Source of the DNA: Streptomyces tendae | Lineage (GTDB): Bacteria; Actinomycetota; Actinomycetes; Streptomycetales; Streptomycetaceae | Length of the DNA: 64,000 nucleotides | Direction of reading: 5' to 3' | Assembly: GCF_014650435.1 (NCBI RefSeq) | Contig: NZ_BMUY01000015.1 | Location: forward strand, 1 to 64,000 | In this document: piece by piece, positions 1 to 9,850 of the stretch | Position numbering within the stretch: the stretch's first letter is position 1 | Layout of the letters: each line of letters opens with the position of its first letter | The notes under the pieces: generated by a model | The model's database searches: none | Told to the model about the DNA's origin: nothing | The model's input: the letters and a program-made list of their open reading frames with translations, nothing else | Made by a program: the position numbers and the translations under genes

Positions 1-580
1 CGACGAGCAGGGGCAGCGGCTCGGAGGAGGTGACCAGGTCCCGCAGGGGGTGGCGGGCCAGGACCGCGTCCACCTCGGGCGTCAACGCCGCCGCCAGTCG
101 GGTGGCCACCGGCAGCGTGTCGTCGAGCAGGGTCGTCGCGGCGGCCAGCAGCACCGCACGCCCCGCCTCCTGGGGCATCCCCGCGGCGGCCCGCCGGTAC
201 AGCTCGGCCCCCTCCTCGAGCACGAGGCCGGCGTCGATGCCGGCCGGGACCTTGATCCGCGCGGTGTGCCGCCAGGTGGCGACGGGGTCGCTCCACGCCT
301 CCACCCGGTACGTCCAGTCGCCCGGTGCGTCCGGGGTGACCTCGGCGCCCCAGCGGTCGCTGCCCGGGGCCAGCTCCCGCATCGGCGTCCAGGGACCCGG
401 CCGGCCCTCGGGGTCCTTCAGCACGACGTTGGCGGCCACCGCGTCGTGCCCCTCCCGGAACACGGTGGCGGTGACCTCGAACGTCTCTCCCGTCACCGCC
501 TTCGCCGGACGCCTGCCGTGCTCCACCACCGGCTGGACGTCCCGGACCGGGATACGTCCGATCCCCGCGGTCGCGCTCAT
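1..580 (-). CDS. glgE: Maltosyltransferase GlgE, N-terminal part (runs off the window)
   Basis: GlgE transfers maltose from maltose-1-phosphate onto alpha-1,4-glucans in the cytoplasm, in the trehalose-to-glucan (GlgE) pathway. Only about 193 N-terminal codons are inside the window. They read as the N-terminal beta-sandwich domain, with an IGRIPVRDVQPVV segment near residue 7, GRRPAKAVTGETFEV, and PGPWTPMREL near residue 65. The GH13 catalytic barrel lies outside, so activity cannot be judged. ATG at 580 is used; an in-frame ATG at 586 is only 4 nt from GGAGG, while 580 is 10 nt away. The family assignment is from recall of the characteristic N-terminus. Streptomyces often carry two glgE loci, and the nearby sigma factor suggests this is the second one. 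Confidence 0.88.
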   Translation of the reverse strand, partial: MSATAGIGRIPVRDVQPVVEHGRRPAKAVTGETFEVTATVFREGHDAVAANVVLKDPEGRPGPWTPMRELAPGSDRWGAEVTPDAPGDWTYRVEAWSDPVATWRHTARIKVPAGIDAGLVLEEGAELYRRAAAGMPQEAGRAVLLAAATTLLDDTLPVATRLAAALTPEVDAVLARHPLRDLVTSSEPLPLLV

Positions 581-606
581 CCGCATCTCACCTCCGCCGT
601 GCTCGG

Positions 607-626
607 GGCCGGGCGCGCGCCCGGCC
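607..626. terminator. Perfect 20-bp GC palindrome between DUF5133 gene and glgE
   Basis: GGCCGGGCGC is followed directly by its exact reverse complement. It lies downstream of the 648-920 gene and upstream of glgE on the same strand. It could terminate the first transcript, or act as a structured leader for glgE. No T-run follows, as is usual in Streptomyces. Confidence 0.5.
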
Positions 627-647
627 GATTGGGTTGGGCCGATCGGG

Positions 648-920
648 TCACGCCGCGCCCGAGGGGGCCTTGTGCGCCGACGGGGCGAGCCGCTCCGGCT
701 GCTCCTGCGCATGGGTGACCAGGCTGGTCCGCAGGTACCTCTCGGCGGCGTCCGCGGCCTCGCGTGCGCACCGCTTTCCCATCAGCACACAGAGGGTGTA
801 GCCGGAGTCCTCGAAGGTGGTCCGGACGGTGACGTCCGTGGGGGACGCCAGCATCGAGCGTTCCCAGGCGCGGTAATGCCGCAGCTGCCGGGCGACTTCG
901 CTCTTCGCGGGGAGCAGCAT
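648..920 (-). CDS. DUF5133-type small protein
   Basis: A 90-residue protein resembling the small Streptomyces proteins grouped as DUF5133, by the core YTLCVLMGKRCAREAADAAE near residue 41. The N-terminus MLLPAKSEVARQLRHYRAWE looks like an amphipathic helix. No signal peptide, membrane segment or catalytic motif is visible. ATG at 920 has GGAAGG 7 nt upstream, which supports this start. It precedes glgE on the same strand, with a strong palindrome in between, so it is probably a separate transcription unit. Family naming is from recall; function unknown. Confidence 0.75.
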   Translation of the reverse strand: MLLPAKSEVARQLRHYRAWERSMLASPTDVTVRTTFEDSGYTLCVLMGKRCAREAADAAERYLRTSLVTHAQEQPERLAPSAHKAPSGAA

Positions 921-1212
921 GGCCGGTCACCTTCCGGACGGTCCGGTGGTACGGACGATCGGGTTCTGGACGGTCGAGTTCTTCACACATGGTGCATGGA
1001 CGGTCACGCCCCGTCTTGTTGGATCTTCAACTGCTTTGCGTCACCCGTTCCGGCCCGTATTCCGGCCCCGAGCTGCTCGTGTTGCACGAATGGGCTACCG
1101 CTCCCACTCTGGAGTGACTCAGAAGCGATCAGCGCTCACGCTTCGTGATCGGGGAGCCCGTCCCCCAAGGGACGAGGAGGAGCGAGAGCCTTCGCGGTGA
1201 GGAGCCACGACG

Positions 1213-1724
1213 ATGAAGACCGCAGTGCCCTGCTACTACCACCTCGACGTGGAAGTGAGCCCGGAACGGGTCGGACAGGTCAGGCGCATCCTGGCCGCTC
1301 ACCTCCGGTTCTGGAACCTGGAGAACCTCGTCGAACCCGTCTGCTCGGGCGCCGAGATGCTGCTCCGGGCGATCGACGAACACGCGAGCGACAAGAACAC
1401 GTCGATCGAGATGTGGTGGAACCGCCAGCACCTCATCACGGCCGTGGGGGGCAACGACCAGGCGCTCCGGGTCGACCAGGACCTGCGCACCTGTCTGCAG
1501 CACCTCGCCGCCAACAGCGACGGCTGGGGCTGCTGCGCCACCGACACCGGGGCGAAGGTCATCTGGTTCTCGCGCCGTGCCCGCGCCGGCGAACGCGTCC
1601 CGCTGGTGGAGCGGTCGCCCGAGCCGATCACCCAGGAGGGGCTGGAAGTGCCGAGAGAGATCATGCCGGTGGCCCGGGTCGCCGGGTGGGCACGTACCCG
1701 AGACGGCGTTCTGGAGGAGGCCCG

Positions 1725-1728
<4 letters not shown>
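1213..1728 (+). CDS. Degenerate Bergerat-fold (RsbW-like ATPase) protein
   Basis: A 171-residue protein whose N-terminal half follows the layout of actinobacterial anti-sigma-type HATPase proteins: a VSPERVGQVRRILAAHLRFW helix, then EMLLRAIDEH where these proteins have an E-L-x-x-N-A-x-x-H N-box. The usual N-box Asn is replaced by Arg, and no DxGxG box follows, so ATP binding is doubtful. ATG at 1213 is preceded by GGAGC. Its stop overlaps the glgX start (GTGA at 1725-1728), so the two are translationally coupled. A regulatory or scaffold role beside glycogen metabolism is an inference. An alternative is an unrelated alpha/beta protein. Confidence 0.6.
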
Positions 1729-3872
<2,144 letters not shown>

Positions 3873-3882
3873 ACCGGTGAGG

Positions 3883-4686
3883 TCAGCTGCCGAGGCGGCG
3901 CGCGGTCACCGTGAACTGCGCGCCGTCGGCGTCCCGGAGCACCGCCTCGTCCGCGCCCAGGGAGAGCACGCTGCCGCCGTGCCGCTCGGCGGTGCGGGCG
4001 CAGGCGGCGACGTCCTCGACCGCGAAGTGGATCTGCCAGTGCGGCCGGACGGCCGGGTCGGGGGCCGCGCCGAGCGCTCCCGACTCGATGCGGGCCACGA
4101 CCTCGCCCTCGTGGCGCAGGACCACCTCGTCGCCCTCGTACCGGACCTCGCAGCAGCCCTGCCCCGACGCCCACTCGAAGATCTCGCCGTAGAAGATCGC
4201 GGCGTCGAAGGCGTCGCGGGTGTGCAGCCGGATGAAGGCGGGACGCTTGGTGCGCCAGGCGTCCCAGTCCGAGAACAGCTCGCCCTCCCAGATGCCGAAC
4301 GTGGCGCCGTCCCGGTCGGCGAGCAGGGCCGCCCGGCCCGGCGGCAGGGAGATCGGCCCGACCGCCGCGGTGCCGCCGCGCTCCTGCGCCCGCGACACGG
4401 CCTCGTCCGCGCTGCGCACGGCGAAGTACGGCGTCCAGGCCACCGCCATCTGCCACATCGCGGCGACGGCGGCGATCCCGGCGACCGGCACCCCGTCGGC
4501 CAGGGCGATCCGGAAGGGTTCGCCCAGCCGGGCGGGCCGCCACTGCCAGCCCAGCACGGCGGAGTAGAACGCCTCGGTGGCCTCGAGATCACGGCTGGTG
4601 AGACTCACCCAGCAGGGGGCCCCGTACACGGAGTGCGTGGACAGGAGGCTCTCCCCGCGGGTGGAGGAGGTCGTGTCGTGGTTCAT
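3883..4686 (-). CDS. VOC (glyoxalase-fold) family protein
   Basis: A 267-residue protein with two consecutive glyoxalase/bleomycin-resistance half-domains, a tandem arrangement typical of actinobacterial VOC proteins. The first covers about residues 18-135 (starting APCWVSLTSRDLEATEAFYSAVLGW). The second runs from about 145 (AFIRLHTRDAFDAAIFYGEIF) to the end. The substrate cannot be told. ATG at 4686 is chosen because homology starts just after it; the longer in-frame upstream start has no coding character. The RBS is weak. It is convergent with glgX and divergent from the ANTAR gene. Confidence 0.85.
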   Translation of the reverse strand: MNHDTTSSTRGESLLSTHSVYGAPCWVSLTSRDLEATEAFYSAVLGWQWRPARLGEPFRIALADGVPVAGIAAVAAMWQMAVAWTPYFAVRSADEAVSRAQERGGTAAVGPISLPPGRAALLADRDGATFGIWEGELFSDWDAWRTKRPAFIRLHTRDAFDAAIFYGEIFEWASGQGCCEVRYEGDEVVLRHEGEVVARIESGALGAAPDPAVRPHWQIHFAVEDVAACARTAERHGGSVLSLGADEAVLRDADGAQFTVTARRLGS

Positions 4687-4868
4687 GGCAGTCTTGTCCT
4701 GGTCTCGTCCACCGGCAGCCACCGGCTCCACACCAGTGTCCGGCCGGGAGTGCGGCGGGCGCCTGGCGAGTACCCCGCACAGGGCGCCGAAACGGTGGCG
4801 CACCCGCCCCGGACGGCCCAGTGGCGCGTCAGCGCGCGGCTGCCGAGGATGGAGACCCGGAGGTGACC

Positions 4869-5255
4869 ATGCCCCCCATCGACGCGGCCCCGGCCCCGGG
4901 GCCGGACCCCGATTCCGACTCGGACCAGATCTTCCGGCTGCAGGAGCAGGTCCGGCAGCTCAAGGAGGCCGTCGTCTCGCACACCGTCGTCGATCAGGCG
5001 ATCGGCGTGGTCATCGCGCTCGGCGGGGTGACGCCGGACGAGGGGTGGATCGTCCTGAAGGAAGTTTCCCAGCATACGAACATCAAACTCCGCAATGTGG
5101 CGGAAACGATACTCATCTGGGGGCGCACCGGAGTGATGCCGCCGGAGATCCTGACCGCCCTGGAGGACCGTCTGGGGCGGCCCGTGTGCGGCGGACCCGC
5201 GCTCAGCGGGCCTCCGCCAGGATCTCCTCGCGTATCCGGTCGAAACAGCCGGTGA
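4869..5255 (+). CDS. ANTAR-domain RNA-binding regulator
   Basis: A 128-residue protein. Residues about 10-25 are an acidic, Pro-rich N-terminus; about 25-90 form a coiled-coil helix (LQEQVRQLKEAVV) followed by an ANTAR three-helix bundle (VVDQAIGVVIALGGV, then DEGWIVLKEVSQHTN and LRNVAETIL). ANTAR proteins bind paired hairpins in mRNA leaders to prevent termination. No sensor domain is fused, so a partner or phosphorelay input is unknown. ATG at 4869 has GGAGG 5 nt upstream. Its last 53 bp overlap the convergent sigma factor gene, so antisense interference between the two is possible. Confidence 0.85.
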   Translation: MPPIDAAPAPGPDPDSDSDQIFRLQEQVRQLKEAVVSHTVVDQAIGVVIALGGVTPDEGWIVLKEVSQHTNIKLRNVAETILIWGRTGVMPPEILTALEDRLGRPVCGGPALSGPPPGSPRVSGRNSR

Positions 5256-5994
5256 GCAGCCGGGAGACGTGCATCTGGGAGATGCCCAGCTGCTGGGCGA
5301 TGCGGCTCTGCGTCATCCCTCCGAAGAAGCGCAGGTAGAGGATGGTGCGCTCGCGCTCGGGCAGCGCCTCCAGACAGGGCCGCACGGCCACCCGGTCGAC
5401 GACCGCGTCGAAGGCGGGGTCGGGGCCGCCCAGCGCGTCGCCGAGGGCGTACCCGTCGGTGCCGGGCATCTCCGCCTCCAGGGACAGGGCGGTGAAGCAC
5501 TCCAGGGCCTCCATTCCGGTGCGCACCTCGACCGTGGTCAGCTGCGCGTGCTCGGCGATCTCCTCGACGGTCGGCGCGCGCCCCGGCGTGGTCTGCGCCA
5601 GCTCCTTCGCCGACCTGCGGACCCGGTTGCGCAGGTCCTGGATGCGGCGCGGCACGTGCAGCGTCCACATGTGGTCGCGGAAGTGCCGTTTGATCTCGCC
5701 GGTCACGGTCGGCACCGCGTACGCCTCGAAGGCGTGGCCGCGCTCGGGGTCGTAGTGGTCGACGGCCTTGACCAGGCCGAGGGCCGCCACCTGATAGAGG
5801 TCCTCCAGGTTCTCGCCGCGGCCGCGGAAGCGGACGGCGATCCGCTCCGCCATGGGCAGCCAGACCCGGATCAGTTCGTCCCGCAGCGCCTTGCGCTCCG
5901 GTCCCTCGGGCAGCCCGGCGAGCCGTTCGAACGCCGCGGCCGTGTCGGGAGCGTCGTCGTGCGGGTGGGGCTGGGTTCGACCGGCGACACGCAT
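5203..5994 (-). CDS. SigB/SigF/SigG-type RNA polymerase sigma factor
   Basis: A 263-residue group-3 sigma factor of the SigB/F/G stress and sporulation family. Region 2 covers LMERIAVRFRGRGENLEDLYQ-like sequence with GLVKAVDHYDPERGHAFEAYA and the -10 recognition stretch TGEIKRHFRDHMWTLHVPRR. Region 3 includes PTVEEIAEHAQLT, and region 4 includes LPERERTILYLRFFGGMTQS with HTH AQQLGISQMHVSRLL. ATG at 5994 is 8 nt from GGAGG; an in-frame GTG at 5997 is equally possible. From memory, S. coelicolor SigG sits next to a glgE/glgX cluster in the same way. An anti-sigma partner is not adjacent, though the HATPase-like gene at 1213 is nearby. Confidence 0.92.
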   Translation of the reverse strand: MRVAGRTQPHPHDDAPDTAAAFERLAGLPEGPERKALRDELIRVWLPMAERIAVRFRGRGENLEDLYQVAALGLVKAVDHYDPERGHAFEAYAVPTVTGEIKRHFRDHMWTLHVPRRIQDLRNRVRRSAKELAQTTPGRAPTVEEIAEHAQLTTVEVRTGMEALECFTALSLEAEMPGTDGYALGDALGGPDPAFDAVVDRVAVRPCLEALPERERTILYLRFFGGMTQSRIAQQLGISQMHVSRLLTGCFDRIREEILAEAR

Positions 5995-6185
5995 CACGCG
6001 CACCTCCCTCAGCAGGGGTGCTGGCAAGTCCTCGTATATATGGATACTGAGCGCGAATGCCCCGAACGGCCACTCGAACGGCCGCACACCGGTGACCGGA
6101 CGGCCGCCCGGTCGCGGGACGTGATGTGCGGCACGCTCCCGGTGATCGTGCGGACCGGTGCGGGTGGATCGTCCCTGGGCAACGC

Positions 6186-6200
6186 TTGATCACCGATCAA
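6186..6200. promoter_or_regulatory. Inverted repeat TTGATC-ACC-GATCAA upstream of the 6297 gene
   Basis: A perfect 6-bp inverted repeat with a 3-nt centre, about 97 bp upstream of the 6297 start, in the 302-bp divergent gap between the sigma factor gene and the 6297 gene. It has the size of a small dimeric repressor site. The same gap contains an AT-rich stretch at about 6035-6050 (TATATATGGATACT on the plus strand) that could hold a -10 for the sigma gene. Confidence 0.4.
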
Positions 6201-6296
6201 ACGGGACGAAGCCCCTGGCCACAGCGCATTCCGCTCATTTGACAGTGCGCTGAGCGTACGGATAGGAAGCAGCGTCGAGAGGTCGAGAGGGGCACC

Positions 6297-6821
6297 GTGT
6301 ACGAGCCGAACGTGGTCGGGGACTGGCAGGAGTACGACGAGCACGCCGGCCTGCGGGTCCGCGTCCACCGTCTTGAGCCGGCCGAGCCGCCGCGTGGCCG
6401 TGACGACGCCGCCGAGGGGCTGACGTACTTCCGGATCCGGGTGACCGTCGAGAACCGGGGCGGGCGGCACCTCGGCATCCATCTGGAGGACGGCCAGATC
6501 GACGTGCGGATCGGACCCGACGGGGAGAGTGCCTTCCTCGACTGGCGCAACTCCCAGTTCGTCGAGGGCTTCGACGTCTACCCGCTGCGCCGAGCCACGG
6601 CCGTGCTCTACGCGGCCGGGCCGGAGGCGAGCCTGAGCCAGGTGGACGTCCAGGTGCAGCTGCGGGTGGACGAGGAGTGGGCCGAGCGCAGGCTGTGGAG
6701 CGGCGCCCTCGGGCTGCCCGACGGCGCCGGCGCCACCCCGTGCGGCGCGGTACGCGACGACGGCCTCGCCCACCAGGTGAGCGCCTTCCTGCGGGGCCAG
6801 TCGGAGGACGGCTCGGCCTGA
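6297..6821 (+). CDS. Hypothetical protein, beta-rich
   Basis: A 174-residue protein that I do not recognise. It alternates hydrophobic and charged residues as in a beta-sandwich (TYFRIRVTVENRGGRHLGIHLED, then VDVQVQLRVDEEW), with a final helix LAHQVSAFLRGQ. No signal peptide or membrane segment. GTG at 6297 follows GAGAGGGG with suitable spacing. It stands alone between the sigma factor gene (divergent) and hemC (convergent). Confidence 0.75.
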   Translation: MYEPNVVGDWQEYDEHAGLRVRVHRLEPAEPPRGRDDAAEGLTYFRIRVTVENRGGRHLGIHLEDGQIDVRIGPDGESAFLDWRNSQFVEGFDVYPLRRATAVLYAAGPEASLSQVDVQVQLRVDEEWAERRLWSGALGLPDGAGATPCGAVRDDGLAHQVSAFLRGQSEDGSA

Positions 6822-6856
6822 CCCGCCGGGCGGTCCCCCGGGCCGACCGGACCCGG

Positions 6857-7792
6857 CTAGTGCGCGATGCCGTCGATGATCTCCCGGGCGCCCTGCCGCA
6901 GCAGGGCCACCGCGACCGAGGTGCCCAGCGTCGCCGGGTCGAGTCGGCCGGCCCACTCGTGGGCGTTCAGCCGTACCTTGCCGTCCGGGGTGAACACGCA
7001 AGCGCGCAGGGAGAGTTCGCCGCTCCGCTCCACGTGGGCGTATCCGGCGATCGGGCTGTTGCAGTGACCCTGCAGGACGTGCAGGAACATCCGCTCGGCC
7101 GTCGCCTCCCGGTGCGTCGCGGCGTGGCCGAGGCCGCTCACCGCGTCGATCAGGGCGCCGTCGCCCTCCCGGCACTGCAGCGCGAGGATGCCCGCGCCGA
7201 TCGGCGGCATCATCGCCTCGGGGGAGAGGACCTCGCTGATCACGTCACCGCGGCCGATGCGCTCCAGACCGGAGACCGCGAGCAGCAGCGCGTCCGCCTC
7301 GCCCGCGGCGAGCTTCGCCAGCCGCCGGTTGGCGTTGCCGCGGAACGGCACGCACCGCAGGTGCGGGTGGGTGGCGGCGAGCTGGGCGACCCGGCGCACC
7401 GAGGACGTGCCCACGCGCGCACCGTCGGGCAGCTCGTCCAGGGTGAGGCCGTCCGGGTGGACCAGCGCGTCCCGCACGTCGTCCCGCTCCAGGAACGCGG
7501 CGAACACCGTACCGGCGGGCAGCGGCCGGTCGGCGGGCACGTCCTTGACGCAGTGCACCGCGAGATCGGCCTCGCCCGACAGCAGAGCGGCGTCGACCTC
7601 CTTGGTGAAGGCGCCCTTGCCCTCCACCTGCGAAAGATCACCGAGCCACTTGTCACCGGTGGTCTTCACCGGGACGACCTCGGTGCGCACGCCGGGGTGG
7701 AGGGCCGTCAACCCGGCCCGTACGCGCTCGACCTGAGCGAGCGCCATGGGGGAGTCGCGGGAGACGATGCGGATCAGTTCGGGGGCGGACAT
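6857..7792 (-). CDS. hemC: Hydroxymethylbilane synthase
   Basis: Porphobilinogen deaminase, which polymerises four porphobilinogen units into hydroxymethylbilane in tetrapyrrole synthesis. 311 residues, normal length. The dipyrromethane cofactor Cys is Cys244 in LQGHCNSPIAGY, and the catalytic Asp is Asp84 in HCVKDVP. GTSSVRRVAQ near 128 and RGNANRRL near 151 are family motifs. ATG at 7792 gives MSAPELIRIVSRDSPMALAQ, the expected N-terminus. No hemA, hemB or hemD genes accompany it, unlike the main Streptomyces hem operon, so this may be a second copy. The cofactor motif LQGHC differs from the common LDGGC. Confidence 0.92.
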   Translation of the reverse strand: MSAPELIRIVSRDSPMALAQVERVRAGLTALHPGVRTEVVPVKTTGDKWLGDLSQVEGKGAFTKEVDAALLSGEADLAVHCVKDVPADRPLPAGTVFAAFLERDDVRDALVHPDGLTLDELPDGARVGTSSVRRVAQLAATHPHLRCVPFRGNANRRLAKLAAGEADALLLAVSGLERIGRGDVISEVLSPEAMMPPIGAGILALQCREGDGALIDAVSGLGHAATHREATAERMFLHVLQGHCNSPIAGYAHVERSGELSLRACVFTPDGKVRLNAHEWAGRLDPATLGTSVAVALLRQGAREIIDGIAH

Positions 7793-7856
7793 GCGGACAC
7801 GATAGTGCCCCCGGGGCGCCCGCTTCACCCGACCGGTCCCGGCCCGCCCTCTCGCG

Positions 7857-8633
7857 TCAGGCGTTCGGGTCGAAGGTGATGCCGGCGGGCTTGGCGGCGT
7901 CCAGGTGGGAGGCGAAACTGCCGTCCTTCAGGCCGAAGTTGGCGCTGCCGAAGTCGTAGGCGCTCAGCTTGTCGCGCAGGCCCGCCGGATAGCCGTTCCA
8001 GCCCACCAGGGTCGGGTACTGCCAGGTTCCCTCGTGGTTCTCCGGCGGCTCGTCGCCCGAGGTCGCCAGGCGGAAGCAGTGCGTGCTGATGCCGTCCTTG
8101 TGGTAGACGATCTTCGGGTGGGTGCCGTCGAAGCGGACGGTGGAGCGCTCGTGCACGCTGAACGAGCCGTGGTTGGACGTGGACACGTACTGCACGGTGC
8201 CGTCGCGCACCCACACCACCACGTGCTCCCAGTCGTGCCGGTGGCCGCCCAGACTCGTGCCCGGCAGGGCCTGGTCCTTCTCGAAGTAGAGGCCGTACAT
8301 GTAGGCGCACCAGTCGCCGTCGCACTTGGCGCGCGCGTAGCCGTTGGTGTTGTCCAGGTCCGAGGCGTCGCGGCAGTTGCCGTTGAGGGCGCCGGTCGGG
8401 TTCAGCCCGCCGTTGACCGCTCCGTCGGCGCCGATGGCCGGGGTGGGATAGCAGCCGTCGGTGTCGTAGTCGTAGGCGGGCTGGTACGCGCGCTCCAGGC
8501 CGTCGGCGTTGCCGGGCAGCCCCGGCGGCGGGGCGGCGAAGGCGGTGGCGGGAAAGGCGACGACGAGGGCGAGGGCACCGAGCGGTACGGTGAGCCATCT
8601 GCGGCGGGACGTCGCGGTGGTACGCGGGGACAT
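7857..8633 (-). CDS. Secreted NPP1 / necrosis-inducing-like protein
   Basis: A 258-residue protein of the NPP1/NLP family, whose plant-active members permeabilise plant membranes by binding sphingolipids. An N-terminal signal peptide is clear (twin-Arg-like TSRRRW then LTVPLGALALVVAFPATAFA, cleavage near residue 34). The hallmark metal-binding heptapeptide GHRHDWE is intact at residues 130-136, and Cys pairs are present in the N-terminal half. ATG at 8633 has GAGGAGG upstream. Many saprophytic Streptomyces carry NLPs without known toxicity, so a cytolytic role is an inference. It sits alone between hemC and a DNA ligase gene on the same strand. Confidence 0.9.
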   Translation of the reverse strand: MSPRTTATSRRRWLTVPLGALALVVAFPATAFAAPPPGLPGNADGLERAYQPAYDYDTDGCYPTPAIGADGAVNGGLNPTGALNGNCRDASDLDNTNGYARAKCDGDWCAYMYGLYFEKDQALPGTSLGGHRHDWEHVVVWVRDGTVQYVSTSNHGSFSVHERSTVRFDGTHPKIVYHKDGISTHCFRLATSGDEPPENHEGTWQYPTLVGWNGYPAGLRDKLSAYDFGSANFGLKDGSFASHLDAAKPAGITFDPNA

Positions 8634-8773
8634 CGCGTCCTCCTCGGGCTGGCGCAGCCCAACGGCTGTGGGGGGAAGGGGAGTTAAGGTTCCCCTCTTT
8701 CTCCTCCCGCGCCAAGGGCGCACAGACGTCACCGCGGTGAAGGGCAGCCCAACACCTGCCCCGGCGTCACACC

Positions 8774-9754
8774 TCACACCAGGTCGTCCGGGAGGTCCGC
8801 GGCCGACTCCTCGGGCGCCAGGTCCGGGCGGAGCCGGAGCCAGGACGGCTGGCGCAGCATGCCCTCCCGGGTGCGCGTGCTGTAGCGGACCTCGCCGACC
8901 AGCCGGGGCACCACCCAGCGCGCCCCCGGCACCCGCGGCACCGGGTCGAAGGGGCAGACGTCCGTCGCGGCGGCGGCCAGCAGCGCGGCCAGCTCCGCGC
9001 GCTCACCCGCGCTCCAGCCGGTGCCCACCCCGCCGACGTAGCGCAGCCGGCCCGCGGCGCGCTGGCCGACCAGGACCGCCCCGGGCAGGCCGCCGAGCCG
9101 TCCCTTGCCGGGCAGCCAGCCGCCGACCACGACGTCCTCGCTGCGCATGTTGCGGATCTTGATCCAGGCCCGGGAGCGGACACCGGGTTCGTACACCGAG
9201 TCCAGCCGCTTGCACACCAGCCCCTCCAGGCCGTGCTCGCGGGTGGCCCGCAGGGCCTGTTCGCCGTGTCCGACCAGCGCGGCCGGGGTCGACCACGACG
9301 GCCCGTTCGGAGCGAGGTCCGTCAGCCGCTCCCGGCGGGCGGTGTAGGGCAGGCGCAGCAGGGAACGTCCGGCCAGGTGGAGGGCGTCGAACAGCACCAG
9401 GTGGACGGGGGCCTTCGCCGCCCGGTGCGCGGCCCGGCCGGGGGCGTGTGCCAGACCCATCCGGGACTGGAGCAACTGGAAGTCGGCACGGCCCCGTTCG
9501 TCCAGGGCCAGCACCTCGCCGTCCAGTACGGCGGGGGTCTCGCCGAGCGCGGTGGCGAGCGGCGCCAGCTCCGGATAGGCGGCGGTGATGTCCTGGCCGG
9601 AGCGGGCCCGCAGCAGGACGCTCCCGTCGCCCGGCAGGTAGACCACCACGCGCTGCCCGTCCTGCTTGGTCTCGTAGGCCCAGCGCGCGTCCTGCCCGGC
9701 GGGCGGCAGGGCGCCCGGGGTGGCCAGCATCGGGGGGATCAGCGGCAGCTCCAC
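8774..9754 (-). CDS. ATP-dependent DNA ligase (LigC/LigD-ligase type)
   Basis: A 326-residue stand-alone ATP-dependent DNA ligase, matching the adenylation plus OB-fold core. The nucleotidyl-acceptor lysine is Lys30 in ETKQDGQR (motif I); LDGEVLALDE is motif III, EGLVCKRLDS motif IV and RSRAWIKIRN motif V. LigC/LigD ligases act in repair and Ku-dependent end joining. No polymerase or phosphoesterase domain is fused; a separate phosphoesterase module lies at 17968. The GTG at 9754 is used; the RBS is weak, and homology begins immediately (LPLIPPMLATPG). No Ku gene is in the window. Confidence 0.92.
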   Translation of the reverse strand: MELPLIPPMLATPGALPPAGQDARWAYETKQDGQRVVVYLPGDGSVLLRARSGQDITAAYPELAPLATALGETPAVLDGEVLALDERGRADFQLLQSRMGLAHAPGRAAHRAAKAPVHLVLFDALHLAGRSLLRLPYTARRERLTDLAPNGPSWSTPAALVGHGEQALRATREHGLEGLVCKRLDSVYEPGVRSRAWIKIRNMRSEDVVVGGWLPGKGRLGGLPGAVLVGQRAAGRLRYVGGVGTGWSAGERAELAALLAAAATDVCPFDPVPRVPGARWVVPRLVGEVRYSTRTREGMLRQPSWLRLRPDLAPEESAADLPDDLV

Positions 9755-9850
9755 GGGTCAGTACTCGACCCGCCCGGGCGCCGTCACGCGCGTTGCCCGC
9801 CAGGTTCGCCTGAACGGCGCCGGTCCCGGGCGGGTCCGGCGCCGTCGCGG

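Noticed and set aside
30..1148. Large open frame on the plus strand over glgE and the DUF5133 gene
   Set aside because: It is the complement of two minus-strand genes with recognisable products, and its composition is Arg/Ser/Pro-rich shadow.
1122..1151. Possible operator from GAAGCG/CGCTTC and CGATCA/TGATCG pairs
   Set aside because: The two inverted repeats are short and interleaved, with long centres; not distinguishable from chance in this composition.
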